From Chitinolyticbacter albus (GTDB lineage: Bacteria; Pseudomonadota; Gammaproteobacteria; Burkholderiales; Chitinibacteraceae), in NCBI RefSeq assembly GCF_024437655.1, contig NZ_JANBVF010000022.1, positions 48,869-112,868 of the forward strand: DNA of 64,000 nt, read 5' to 3'. The notes under the pieces were generated by a model. It did no database searches, was not told the origin of the DNA, and saw only the letters and a program-made list of their open reading frames with translations. The position numbers were made by a program, and so were the translations under genes. This document shows positions 1 to 8,509 of the stretch, in pieces. How positions within the stretch are numbered: the stretch's first letter is position 1; every line of letters starts with the position of its first letter.

Positions 1-2264
1 ATGCCGAAGTTGGCGCCGTGGCTGCCGAAGGCCTGAAGAAAACCCTGCTGATGTTCGACTACTTCCATGACGTGAAGGAACTGGCGGACGCCGGCAACGC
101 CAACGCCCGCGGCGTGATCCAGAGCTGGGCCGATGCCGAGTGGTTCACCAGCCGCCCGGAAGTGCCGCAATCGGTCACGCTGACCGTGTTCAAGGTCACC
201 GGCGAAACCAATACCGATGACCTGTCGCCGGCGCCGGATGCCTGGTCGCGCCCGGATATCCCGCTGCACGCGCTGGCCATGCTGAAGAACGCCCGTCCCG
301 GCATCACGCCGGAAGAAGACGGCAAGCGCGGCCCGATCCAGTTCATCCAGGATCTGGCGAAGAAGGGCAACCTGATCGCCTACGTCGGTGACGTGGTCGG
401 TACCGGTTCCTCGCGCAAGTCGGCGACCAACTCGGTGCTGTGGTGGACAGGTGACGACATCCCGTTCGTGCCGAACAAGCGCTTTGGCGGCTATTGCCTC
501 GGCGGCAAGATCGCTCCGATCTTCTTCAACACCCAGGAAGACTCCGGCGCGCTGCCGATCGAAGTCGATGTCTCCAAGCTGGACATGGGTGATGTGATCG
601 AACTGCGCCCGTACGAAGGCAAGGTCATCAAGAACGGCGAAACCGTCGCCGAGTTCAAGGTCAAGTCCGACGTGCTGTTCGACGAAGTGCGCGCCGGTGG
701 CCGTATCAACCTGATCATCGGCCGTGGCCTCACCGCCAAGGCGCGTGAATCGCTGGGCCTGCCGGCCTCGACGCTGTTCCGCCTACCGCAGGCACCAGCT
801 GTTTCGACCAAGGGCTTCACGCAAGCCCAAAAGATGGTCGGCCGCGCCGTCGGCCTACCGGAAGGCCAGGGCGTGCGTCCGGGCACCTATTGCGAGCCCC
901 GCATGACCTCGGTGGGCTCGCAAGACACCACCGGCCCGATGACCCGCGACGAGCTGAAGGATCTGGCTTGCCTGGGCTTCTCGGCCGATCTTGTGATGCA
1001 ATCGTTCTGCCACACTGCTGCATATCCTAAGCCGGTGGACGTGAAGACTCACCACGAACTGCCGGAGTTCATCCGCAACCGTGGCGGCGTGTCGCTGCGT
1101 CCGGGTGATGGCGTGATCCACAGCTGGCTCAACCGCATGCTGCTGCCCGATACCGTCGGCACCGGCGGCGACAGCCACACCCGTTTCCCAATCGGTATCT
1201 CGTTCCCGGCCGGTTCCGGCCTGGTGGCCTTCGGCGCCGCCACCGGCGTGATGCCGCTCGATATGCCCGAATCGGTGCTGGTGCGTTTCAAGGGCGAACT
1301 GCAGCCGGGCATCACCTTGCGTGACCTCGTGAACGCCATTCCGCTTTACGCCATCAAGGCAGGTCTGTTGACCGTGGCCAAGGCTGGCAAGAAGAACATC
1401 TTCTCGGGCCGTATCCTGGAAATCGAAGGCCTGCCGAAGCTGAAGGTCGAGCAAGCGTTCGAACTGACCGATGCGTCTGCAGAGCGTTCGGCCGCCGGTT
1501 GCTCGGTGCGCCTGGATAAGGAGCCGATCATCGAGTACCTGAACTCGAACATCGTGCTGCTCAAGTCCATGATCACCAATGGCTACGGCGATGCCAAGAC
1601 CCTGGCTCGCCGTATCAAGGCCATGGAAGCCTGGCTCGCCAACCCGAACCTGCTCGAGCCGGATGCCGACGCCGAATACGCGGCCGTGATCGAAATCGAT
1701 CTGGCCGACGTGAAGGAGCCCATCCTGGCCTGCCCGAACGATCCGGACGATGTGAAGGTGCTGTCCGAAGTGGCCGGCACCCACATCGACGAGGTGTTCA
1801 TCGGTTCGTGCATGACCAACATCGGGCACTTCCGTGCGGCCGGCAAGCTGCTGGAAGGCAAGCGCGACATCCCGGTCAAGCTGTGGATCGCTCCGCCGAC
1901 CAAGATGGATGCGCAGCAACTGACCGAAGAAGGCTACTACGGCACCTTCGGCACGGCAGGCGCGCGCACCGAAATGCCGGGCTGCTCGCTGTGCATGGGC
2001 AACCAGGCGCAGGTGCGTGAAGGCGCGACCGTGGTCTCGACCTCGACCCGCAACTTCCCGAACCGCCTGGGCAAGAACACCAATGTGTTCCTGTCCTCGG
2101 CCGAGCTCGCCGCGATTGCCTCGCGCCTGGGCCGTATCCCGACCGTAGCCGAATACATGTCCGACATCGGTGTGATCAACGAGAAGGGCGCGGAAGTGTA
2201 TCGCTACCTCAACTTCAACCAGATCGAGAGCTACCAGGCCGAAGCCGAGAAGGCTACGGTCTGA
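1..2264 (+). CDS. acnB: Aconitate hydratase B, 5' end cut by window edge
   Basis: AcnB interconverts citrate and isocitrate in the TCA cycle and, in some bacteria, also dehydrates 2-methylcitrate. The reading frame is open from the first base, so the gene starts upstream. About 750 residues are visible against roughly 860 in the family; the missing part corresponds to the N-terminal HEAT-like domain. The order is the B-type one: swivel domain first (about residues 40-250 of the visible part), then the catalytic core. The three cysteines that ligate the [4Fe-4S] cluster are visible as GSCMTN and, about 60 residues later, GCSLCMGN. Codon use and GC content match the housekeeping genes. The gene is followed by a strong intrinsic terminator. 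Assignment is secure; only the N-terminus is unseen. Confidence 0.97.
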   Translation, partial: AEVGAVAAEGLKKTLLMFDYFHDVKELADAGNANARGVIQSWADAEWFTSRPEVPQSVTLTVFKVTGETNTDDLSPAPDAWSRPDIPLHALAMLKNARPGITPEEDGKRGPIQFIQDLAKKGNLIAYVGDVVGTGSSRKSATNSVLWWTGDDIPFVPNKRFGGYCLGGKIAPIFFNTQEDSGALPIEVDVSKLDMGDVIELRPYEGKVIKNGETVAEFKVKSDVLFDEVRAGGRINLIIGRGLTAKARESLGLPASTLFRLPQAPAVSTKGFTQAQKMVGRAVGLPEGQGVRPGTYCEPRMTSVGSQDTTGPMTRDELKDLACLGFSADLVMQSFCHTAAYPKPVDVKTHHELPEFIRNRGGVSLRPGDGVIHSWLNRMLLPDTVGTGGDSHTRFPIGISFPAGSGLVAFGAATGVMPLDMPESVLVRFKGELQPGITLRDLVNAIPLYAIKAGLLTVAKAGKKNIFSGRILEIEGLPKLKVEQAFELTDASAERSAAGCSVRLDKEPIIEYLNSNIVLLKSMITNGYGDAKTLARRIKAMEAWLANPNLLEPDADAEYAAVIEIDLADVKEPILACPNDPDDVKVLSEVAGTHIDEVFIGSCMTNIGHFRAAGKLLEGKRDIPVKLWIAPPTKMDAQQLTEEGYYGTFGTAGARTEMPGCSLCMGNQAQVREGATVVSTSTRNFPNRLGKNTNVFLSSAELAAIASRLGRIPTVAEYMSDIGVINEKGAEVYRYLNFNQIESYQAEAEKATV

Positions 2265-2284
2265 TTAGATCGAACTGCGCATGA

Positions 2285-2313
2285 CAAAAAACCCGCCTGA
2301 TGGCGGGTTTTTT
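2285..2313 (+). terminator. Intrinsic terminator of acnB
   Basis: An 8-bp stem AACCCGCC / GGCGGGTT with a TGAT loop, followed by a run of six T, lies about 20 bases after the acnB stop codon. A-rich sequence on the other side means it may also work in the opposite direction. Confidence 0.9.
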
Positions 2314-2488
2314 GTTTCACGATGACTCCATTCCGGTACTTTTCTGGACTACGCCAATGCTAGATACATAAGGTTTATCAATGACTTAGGTGAGTTAAAG
2401 ATATGCCGGTGTTTTCCGAAGCTTGACCCGCTTGCCTCCGCTCGACTCCTATGCGGCTCTTGGAAACCGGGGCTTCCGAGGAGTCATC

Positions 2489-2817
2489 ATGGCAAAGATC
2501 AAGCTCACCAAGTCCGCAGTCGATGCGGCGCAACCGCAGGCCAAGGATGTCGAGCTACGGGATACCGTAGTTCCCGGATTCCTGTGCAAGATCACCCCGA
2601 CGGGCCGCAAGGTGTTCACTTTTGTACCGCGCGAACGCCGGACCGCCTCGCTAGCCCGCCTTGGGGTTGTTCGGGGAACTGACCGTCGAACAAGCCTGCG
2701 CCATGGCGCAGGACTGGCTGGCCGAGGTGCGCCGGGGCGGCGAATATCGCCACGCCGTGTTTCCAGGTGCTGTTCTATTGGTGATTGCGATTGCGGCGCT
2801 CGTTTCACGGCCATGAG
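2489..2817 (+). pseudogene. Frameshifted N-terminal fragment of a tyrosine integrase
   Basis: From ATG 2489 (GGAG-type ribosome site just upstream) about 45 residues read as the arm-type DNA-binding domain that opens P4-like tyrosine integrases (start MAKIKLTK, then VVPGFLCKITPTGRK). Around 2630-2660 the frame shifts: the family-like continuation GLFGELTVEQA, then DWLAEVRRGG, is in another frame and reaches a stop near 2815. The catalytic domain (R...HxxR...Y) is absent. This is a dead remnant of an integrase, marking the left side of the AT-richer segment that ends in IS debris near 7.7 kb. No tRNA or att duplication is visible beside it. Confidence 0.75.
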
Positions 2818-2823
2818 CCGGAA

Positions 2824-3732
2824 TCAGATTCGACGAATACCTTCCTGAGCATGCTCATCCAAGAAGTCGAGGAAGCATCTCACGGACGACATCATTCCTC
2901 GCCGTGATGGGAAAACCGCATGAAGTATGTCCGGCAGCGGAGCCCAATCAGGCAGAACTATTACTAACTGACCGTTATCCAGTTCTTGCCGGCACAAATA
3001 CTCAGGCAGGACGCCCATCCCAACACCGGAAAGGATCGCGTGCTTTAAAGTAAGAAAGTCGTCTGCAGCAAAACAGGGCCGATGTAGTACCTCAGTTGTT
3101 CGATTATCTGGCCTTACCAGACGCCAGACTGCACGTCCATCCGTAGCAGACATCGCGACGCTCGGAATACCCTTCAGATTTTCCGGTGAGTGTGGTCGGC
3201 CTACGCGGGTTAAAAGCTCCGGGCTAGCCATTAGTTGAGTGCGTACCACTCCAAATTGCTTAACGACTAAGCCTCCGCTGTCCTCAAGCGAGGGCCGGAC
3301 CCTAAGCGCTAGGTCGAGCCCGTCTTGAATAGGGTCAAATACCCTGTTGCTCACGAACATCTCTATATTGACCTTTGGATAGCGTCGCATGAAGTCTGGC
3401 AAGATGGGCCGGAGCGTGATTTGCGAAAGACTAACCGGGCACGACATTCTGATTGTCCCGCACGGCTCGGTGCGTGCGATGGCTATAGCATCCTCCGCAG
3501 ACTGCGCTTGCGTTCTTAGAGCGGCACAATATTGGTAATAGATCTCACCGATCTGCGTGAGCGATAACCTGCGTGTGGTGCGGTGTAAAAGGCGGACACC
3601 CAGAGCAGATTCCAAGTCAGCTACTCTCCTTGAGAGCGTGGACGTGGGAATCCCCAAGTCACGAGCCGTAGCGGAGAAGCTGCCGTGATCCACCACTTGA
3701 GCGAAGTAGAGCATGTCATTCAGATCTTGCAT
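2824..3732 (-). CDS. LysR-family transcriptional regulator
   Basis: A 302-residue protein of normal LysR length. The N-terminal winged helix-turn-helix is at residues 1-60 (GSFSATARDLGIPTSTLSRR, then LEx2LGVRLLHRTTR). A type-2 periplasmic-binding-like effector domain follows from about residue 88. The ATG at 3732 is preferred because the family motif begins immediately after it; an upstream ATG at 3816 would add 28 atypical residues. The gene is divergent from the pirin gene with a 140-bp shared spacer, the classic LysR arrangement, so it probably controls the pirin/hydrolase operon. The region is clearly AT-richer than its surroundings, consistent with transfer. The effector is unknown. Confidence 0.9.
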   Translation of the reverse strand: MQDLNDMLYFAQVVDHGSFSATARDLGIPTSTLSRRVADLESALGVRLLHRTTRRLSLTQIGEIYYQYCAALRTQAQSAEDAIAIARTEPCGTIRMSCPVSLSQITLRPILPDFMRRYPKVNIEMFVSNRVFDPIQDGLDLALRVRPSLEDSGGLVVKQFGVVRTQLMASPELLTRVGRPHSPENLKGIPSVAMSATDGRAVWRLVRPDNRTTEVLHRPCFAADDFLTLKHAILSGVGMGVLPEYLCRQELDNGQLVIVLPDWAPLPDILHAVFPSRRGMMSSVRCFLDFLDEHAQEGIRRI

Positions 3733-3872
3733 GACTTTATTATTCCATATTTGGGACGATGACGACCATTTTTTGCGGCTAATCAACTGATTGAGCTGAT
3801 GCAAGAATTGAGTCATGAGGCTGCGCGTGCCTAGCGCCGTTTCGTCACATTCAATCTAGCTAGGGGCAGGCC

Positions 3873-4745
3873 ATGCGACTCCGCATCATCGAAGGTATTC
3901 CAAAGACAGATCGCGTCGATGAACGTCGGGTGTCGCTGTGCGCCGCAGGTACTCGCCATGACGCCATCACGCGACTGATGAGCCCAGGCGACGTGGGGCA
4001 AGTTGTCAAACCCTTCGTGTTTCTTGATGACTTCGCCATTCCTGCGGGTACAAGTTCTGTGTTCAGTATGTACCCCCACACTGGCATCGCTAGGTTGACC
4101 TATATATTGACCGGCAGTGTTTGGATCAATGACACAGTCGGCACTACGGCAGTAGTAAATGCTGGCGATATTGAATGGATGCGAGCTTCTGGCGGTGCTT
4201 TGCATGAGTCGGCCATGAGAGGCGACTCACCGCTTACGGGATTAAAACTATGGCTGGCTATGCCACCTAATTTGGAAAGCGCTGCACCGGAAACCTGCCA
4301 TATCGCTGCGCAAGCTGTGCCGCGCGTCGGCCCTGCTAGCGTCCTGCTAGGCAAGTACCAAGGAGCCAGAGGGCCGATTTCCCACGATGAGGGTATCAAT
4401 TACCTAAGCGTCGAACTGGAGGCGCAATCCTCTTGGGAATATGTTCCGCCCGTGGGCCATTCGGTTTCCTGGGACTATGTGTACCGCGGGCGACTGAAAA
4501 CGGCGGGTGACTTGATTGAGCGGAAATTGGCGGTTTTCAAGAGTGGCGAAGCACCGATTCTATTTACCGCAGACGAATACGCGGGATTCGTACTCGGATC
4601 AGCGGTGGCCCACGATCATGAATTTATGATGGGGCCATACTCTGTTCATACATCTCAAGCCGCCATTTCCAACGAATTTCAAGAAATCAACCGTATTGGC
4701 TCGACTTTGAAATTGCGCCAAGCCGGGGCTTCGCCCCAAGTTTGA
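3873..4745 (+). CDS. Pirin-family bicupin protein
   Basis: At 290 residues this has the usual pirin length. Pirins are metal-binding bicupins; some have quercetinase activity, others act as regulators. The N-terminal cupin carries the pirin-type segment YPHTGIARLTYILTG (residues about 68-82) and a later GALHES segment. The usual metal site is HPH...HxE; here the first histidine is Tyr, and the second site reads HES, so metal ligation may be altered. It is the first gene after the divergent LysR regulator. The hydrolase start follows about 50 bp after this stop codon. Biochemical role unknown. Confidence 0.85.
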   Translation: MRLRIIEGIPKTDRVDERRVSLCAAGTRHDAITRLMSPGDVGQVVKPFVFLDDFAIPAGTSSVFSMYPHTGIARLTYILTGSVWINDTVGTTAVVNAGDIEWMRASGGALHESAMRGDSPLTGLKLWLAMPPNLESAAPETCHIAAQAVPRVGPASVLLGKYQGARGPISHDEGINYLSVELEAQSSWEYVPPVGHSVSWDYVYRGRLKTAGDLIERKLAVFKSGEAPILFTADEYAGFVLGSAVAHDHEFMMGPYSVHTSQAAISNEFQEINRIGSTLKLRQAGASPQV

Positions 4746-4798
4746 TGCTGAATCAAACGAACAACTTAATCCACCAACCCCAAAAAAAGGAGAAACAC

Positions 4799-5452
4799 AT
4801 GAGCAAGACCGGACTTCAAGGACTTCTTCGCCCCGAAGACAGTATCCTCGTGCTGATCGATCATCAGCCGTACCAGTTCACTAATCTGAACAGTCACGAG
4901 CCATCGATGATCGTCAACAACGTCATCGGCCTAGCCAAGACCGCGAAGGTCTTCAACGTGCCAACGATCCTGACGACAGTGATCGAAGGGCGCGGCGGCT
5001 ACATCATCAAGGGTTTGCAGGACGTCTTTCCGGACCAGAAGCCGATCGACCGTACCTTCATCAACACCTGGGAAGACCCGAAGGTCACCGACATCGTGAA
5101 GAAAAGCGGACGCAAGCAGCTCGTACTGGCCGCGCTCTACACCGAGATCTGCTTGGCCATGCCAGCGATCCAGGCCCTTGGCGAGGGGTACGACGTCTTC
5201 ATCGTCACCGACGCTTCGGGCGGCGTCTCGCTGGAGGCTCACGACATGGCCGTACGTCGCATGGTCCAGGCCGGTGCCGTGCCGATCACCTGGATGGCAG
5301 TGTTGGGCGAATGGCAGCGTGACTGGGCGCGCGAGGAGACCGCCGGCGGCGTTGCGAGTGTCGTCCTCGAACATGGCGGTGCGAGTGGCGTCGCCTTGGC
5401 TTGGGAACTGCAACTTCTCGCTGGTCGTGCCGGCGCAGGCGCGGGAGTGTAA
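4799..5452 (+). CDS. Isochorismatase-family cysteine hydrolase (YcaC-like)
   Basis: A 217-residue alpha/beta hydrolase of the isochorismatase/nicotinamidase superfamily. Start ATG 4799 is chosen because a full AAGGAG site lies 7 bp upstream, whereas the in-frame ATG at 4742 lacks one. The catalytic Asp is in VLIDHQ (Asp21), and the nucleophile is Cys118 in AALYTEICLAMP, the YcaC-type nucleophile loop. The middle Lys position of the triad is not obvious; the motif PIDRTFINTWED has Arg there, as I recall for this subfamily. The substrate, probably an amide or carbamate-like compound, is not predictable. The next gene begins 3 bp after the stop. This gene is more GC-rich than its immediate neighbours. 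Confidence 0.88.
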   Translation: MSKTGLQGLLRPEDSILVLIDHQPYQFTNLNSHEPSMIVNNVIGLAKTAKVFNVPTILTTVIEGRGGYIIKGLQDVFPDQKPIDRTFINTWEDPKVTDIVKKSGRKQLVLAALYTEICLAMPAIQALGEGYDVFIVTDASGGVSLEAHDMAVRRMVQAGAVPITWMAVLGEWQRDWAREETAGGVASVVLEHGGASGVALAWELQLLAGRAGAGAGV

Positions 5453-5454
5453 CG

Positions 5455-5832
5455 ATGCTCGCCGACCTCATCGACTATGACGGCCTAATGCAGGCCAACC
5501 TTCAGCGTGTGTTCGGCGAACACGATGCGGCTCGGCGTATCGAAGCAATACATGAACTGTACGCGGAAGATGCCGTGCTTAACGAGCCGCATGCCTCCTT
5601 CAAAGGTCATGTGGCAATTAATGAGGCCGTTACTGCGTTACTCGCGAGTCTGCCACCTAGCTTTGTTTTTGGCGCATTGGGTCCAGCGATAGGCCACCAC
5701 GGTATTGGTCGCTTGAAGTGGAGTTCTGGTCCACCTGATGGTCCCGTAGCCGTGACAGGAATGGATATCGCGCATTTTGAGAACGAGCGTATCCATTCCT
5801 TGTTTGTTTTTCTTGATCCTGCTGGAGCCTGA
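5455..5832 (+). CDS. SnoaL-like / NTF2-fold small protein
   Basis: A 125-residue protein starting at ATG 5455, three bases after the hydrolase stop. The pattern of an N-terminal helix, then LYAEDAVLNEPHASFKG and an alternating beta sheet ending IHSLFVFLD, is typical of the NTF2-like superfamily (SnoaL-type cyclases, limonene-epoxide hydrolases, ketosteroid isomerase relatives). No catalytic residue set can be assigned by eye. Position suggests it acts on the same substrate as the hydrolase and pirin. Confidence 0.7.
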   Translation: MLADLIDYDGLMQANLQRVFGEHDAARRIEAIHELYAEDAVLNEPHASFKGHVAINEAVTALLASLPPSFVFGALGPAIGHHGIGRLKWSSGPPDGPVAVTGMDIAHFENERIHSLFVFLDPAGA

Positions 5833-5833
5833 T

Positions 5834-7009
5834 ATGGCCACGGTGCAAGCTCCAGTTCGCATCGGCTATTGCCTGTCATTAACAGGCCCTGTTGCGGGCA
5901 ATACGCAGTCAGCTCGACTTGCCCACGACATTTGGCGGGAAGACATCAATCGCCGAGGCGGGTTGCTCGGGCGGCCGGTTGAACTCATTTGCTACGACGA
6001 TAGGGCGGATGCGTCACTCGTTCCTGGCATCTATAAGCGGCTAATGGATGAAGACAAGGTCGACTTGGTCATCGGCGGCTATGGGACCAACACCTTGTTG
6101 CCTGCGATGCCATTGATCATGGAGCGGCAGCGCTTCTTCGTTGGTCTGATGGGCCTGGGCGTCAACAACGCATTCGCCTATCCGAACTACTTCGCCATGA
6201 TCCCAACCGGACCGGACCCGAATGCCGCGCTCACTGAGGGATTCTTTGAACTTGCGGTTGCACAGACGCCTCGTCCTTTGACTGTGGCGCTGGTCTCGGC
6301 GGACGCAGAATTTTCGCGGAACCCCATACGTGGCGCCAAGGCTAATGCTGAAAAGTACGGCTTTCAGATCGTTCATGAGAGCACTTATCCGTTAACGACT
6401 GAAAACTTCAGGCCGGTCATTGATGCCGCCGCAAACAGTGGGTGCGAGCTGCTTTTTCTATGCTCCTATCTCAATGACTCGATTGGCATCGTGCGTGCGC
6501 TTGATGCGCACACTTTCCGACCAAAGATGGTTGGCGGCGCCATGATTGGGCCTCAAAACACGGCCGTTAAAACTGCACTTGGTCCGCTGCTCAACGGATT
6601 CGTGAACTACGAATATTGGCAGCCGGTCCCGAAGATGATGTTTCCTGGGGTTCAGCGGTTCTTGAGCGTTTATCAGGATCGAGCGGAGAAATTTGGCGTT
6701 GATGCTTTGGGCCACTACGTGGCACCTCTCGCATATGCCCAGCTGCAGGTGATTGAGCACGCAGTCAATGCGACCGGCGGATTCGACGATGCCCGTCTTT
6801 CGGAACATGCGCGAAGCGCGACCTTCGATACGGTTATGGGACTGGTCAGATTCGGTGTGAAGGGCGAATGGGCAGAGCAACGGGTTTTGCAAGTCCAGTT
6901 CCAAGGAATAGTTGGTCATGAAGCCAGTCAATTCCAGAATGGTTCCAGGCAAGTAGTGGTGTCGCCGCCAAACTTCGCCTCTGGAGCACTTGGATTTCCC
7001 TATAAGTAG
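5834..7009 (+). CDS. Periplasmic-binding-type amide/amino-acid receptor lacking a signal peptide (AmiC/LivJ-like)
   Basis: A 391-residue type-1 periplasmic-binding fold. VRIGYCLSLTGPVAGN opens the first lobe, with INRRGGLLGRPVELICYDD and later GGYGTNTLLPAMPLI following the Leu/Ile/Val and short-chain amide receptor pattern. The start at 5834 has a GGAG site 7 bp upstream and overlaps the previous gene's end, giving a mature protein with no signal peptide. A longer frame from 5777 would add a hydrophobic stretch but lacks a ribosome site. No ABC permease or ATPase gene follows. A soluble receptor without a transporter recalls AmiC, the cytoplasmic amide sensor of the amidase operon; that role is inference. 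The stretch is AT-rich (6361-6420 has 27 G+C of 60). Confidence 0.82.
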   Translation: MATVQAPVRIGYCLSLTGPVAGNTQSARLAHDIWREDINRRGGLLGRPVELICYDDRADASLVPGIYKRLMDEDKVDLVIGGYGTNTLLPAMPLIMERQRFFVGLMGLGVNNAFAYPNYFAMIPTGPDPNAALTEGFFELAVAQTPRPLTVALVSADAEFSRNPIRGAKANAEKYGFQIVHESTYPLTTENFRPVIDAAANSGCELLFLCSYLNDSIGIVRALDAHTFRPKMVGGAMIGPQNTAVKTALGPLLNGFVNYEYWQPVPKMMFPGVQRFLSVYQDRAEKFGVDALGHYVAPLAYAQLQVIEHAVNATGGFDDARLSEHARSATFDTVMGLVRFGVKGEWAEQRVLQVQFQGIVGHEASQFQNGSRQVVVSPPNFASGALGFPYK

Positions 7010-7134
7010 GCAGGTGTTTTTGTCAACGGGGCGACGTCACCCCGTCTTGAATAGCATTTCGCTTTAGAGTCTGGGCCCCGATATTACCGGGGCGGTCTCA
7101 AGAACCAAGTGCAACACCCTGATAAGGTGTCGCC

Positions 7135-7230
7135 ATGGTCACGCACTACCATCATCTCTGCCCCGAAGAACGCGCCTGCATCATGCAGATGAGCGCCCAG
7201 GGACATAGCTGTCCAGTCCCGGGCGATTGA
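7135..7230 (+). pseudogene. N-terminal fragment of an IS30-family transposase
   Basis: From ATG 7135 the first 26 residues (HYHHLCPEERACIMQM, then SAQGHSC) match the start of IS30-type transposases, which continue with a helix-turn-helix. Homology stops at about 7210, exactly where an IS481-like fragment on the other strand begins. A short palindrome ACACC / GGTGT at 7114-7130 just upstream may be what is left of the IS end. Non-functional. Confidence 0.65.
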
Positions 7231-7341
7231 CTATGCGTTTAACAAATAAATCCGGGCGCCGGGTTTGCCAATCTTTCATCGCCTGCAGCGGCGTACGTTG
7301 TTGCAACGCCAGCTGGGAAAATGCTGGTTGTACAGCCAGAC
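7208..7341 (-). pseudogene. C-terminal fragment of an IS481-like transposase
   Basis: On the minus strand the sequence reads VWLYNQHFP, then after a one-base frameshift QLALQQRTPLQAMKDW, and PDLFVKR, ending near NRPGLDS. This is the typical C-terminus of IS481-type DDE transposases. The frameshift and loss of everything upstream show a decayed copy. It abuts the IS30 fragment at its 3' end. Confidence 0.6.
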
Positions 7342-7460
7342 GTAGGGACTGGACAGGGAGCCGGTCCCGCACGTTAGCGTTGGGCGTCACGCCCGTTGTC
7401 TTCTTGACCCGAACAGTTGCTGGGGCCCGCGAGCCGGATTGGCAAGGTGGGGTGACTGAC

Positions 7461-7712
7461 ATGATAGATGATGCATGCGTGGGAATCGATGCCGCCAAGG
7501 CCTGGCTGGATGTCGGCGTGCTGCCTGACGGCACGGCGCAACGGCTGGCCCACGACGCTGCGGGAATCGCCGGCCTGTGCACGCGGTTGCAGGCACGGCC
7601 GCAACAACGCCAGTCTGCGGTGCTTGCAATACATGCAGCCATACCAGGCCAGCTGCCCGATTCCGCTTGGCACACGCTGTGCTTGCCAAATAGGGATCCA
7701 GGCCGGAGCTGA
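7461..7712 (+). pseudogene. N-terminal fragment of an IS110-family transposase
   Basis: From ATG 7461 the protein begins DDACVGIDAAKAWLDVGV, then AHDAAGIAGLCTRLQA. This is the DEDD RuvC-like start of IS110 transposases, including the first catalytic Asp in GIDxAK. After about residue 45 similarity is lost, and the frame ends at 7712 with no C-terminal serine domain. Truncated and non-functional. Confidence 0.6.
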
Positions 7713-7920
7713 TTGCTGCGCGCTGGCGTGAGGGAGGTGCTTGATCCACTCCGACGGTGGAGCCGCACGATGCCGGGGAGGGGCCGGTGCCGATTGGCCT
7801 GAAAACTCGCCAGAATTGTCTGCGGTTGTGCGAGGCAGGGCTGTGGCATCGAAGCCATAGGGTGTCTGCGTTATTGCTGCGGATGTTGCGCTGCGGGATA
7901 AAGCCTGAAACAGTCGTTTG

Positions 7921-8505
7921 ATGTCCACCATGTTGCGCATCCTGCTCGTTACCGATACCGCCAAGCCGATAGGGCAGCTCAGTGCTGCGCTGACGGCGGC
8001 CGGCTTCGCGGTGATCGCCGAGGCACCCGGCGCGCGGGCACTCGCGCAGCTGGTGGAGCGGCGGCGGCCCGACGTGGTCATCGTCGATACCGAATCGCCA
8101 TCGCGCGACACGCTGGAACAGCTGGCCGTGATGAATATCGCCGCGCCGCGCCCGGTGGTGATGTTCTCCGACAGTGCCGACCCTGCCACCGTGCGCGCCG
8201 CGGTTGCGGCCGGAGTGACCGCCTATGTAGTTGAAGGCGTGGCGCCGGAGAAGCTTGCCGCGGTGATCGCCGTGGCGCAGGCACGCTTCGACGAGGATCA
8301 CCGCTTGCGCGAGAAGCTCGCCGACGCCGAGCAAAAACTGGCCGAGCGCAAGCTGATCGACAAGGCCAAGGGCCTGCTGATGGACAAGCGCGGCCTCACC
8401 GAGGCCGAGGCTTTTGAAACGCTGCGCCGCCAGGCGATGAACCGGGGCATGAAGCTGGCCGAGGTGGCGCGCCAGCTGATCGCGATGGCGGACTTGCTGG
8501 GATGA
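7921..8505 (+). CDS. nasT: ANTAR-domain antiterminator NasT
   Basis: About 194 residues: an N-terminal receiver-like domain (LRILLVTD, then RRPDVVIVDTES with the equivalent of the phospho-acceptor region) and a C-terminal ANTAR RNA-binding three-helix domain (about residues 130-190: ERKLIDKAKGLLMDKRGLTE, then EAFETLRRQAM). In NasT systems the ANTAR domain stabilises a two-hairpin RNA in a nas operon leader and prevents termination. The start is ATG 7921; ATG 7930 (MLRILLV) is equally possible, as neither has a good ribosome site. nasS follows 4 bp after the stop. The likely target is the leader at 19299-19459. Confidence 0.93.
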   Translation: MSTMLRILLVTDTAKPIGQLSAALTAAGFAVIAEAPGARALAQLVERRRPDVVIVDTESPSRDTLEQLAVMNIAAPRPVVMFSDSADPATVRAAVAAGVTAYVVEGVAPEKLAAVIAVAQARFDEDHRLREKLADAEQKLAERKLIDKAKGLLMDKRGLTEAEAFETLRRQAMNRGMKLAEVARQLIAMADLLG

Positions 8506-8509
8506 GACG

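Noticed and set aside
2265..2488. tRNA attachment site for the integrase
   Set aside because: No tRNA cloverleaf or direct repeat could be found by eye between acnB and the integrase fragment.
5777..5833. Signal peptide for the solute-binding protein from an upstream ATG
   Set aside because: The hydrophobic stretch is encoded inside the preceding gene in another frame and lacks a ribosome site, while ATG 5834 has GGAG at the right distance.
7737..7755. ANTAR hairpin in front of nasT
   Set aside because: The best candidate, between 7713 and 7920, has loop GACGGT, with G instead of A at loop position 1, and no terminator follows.
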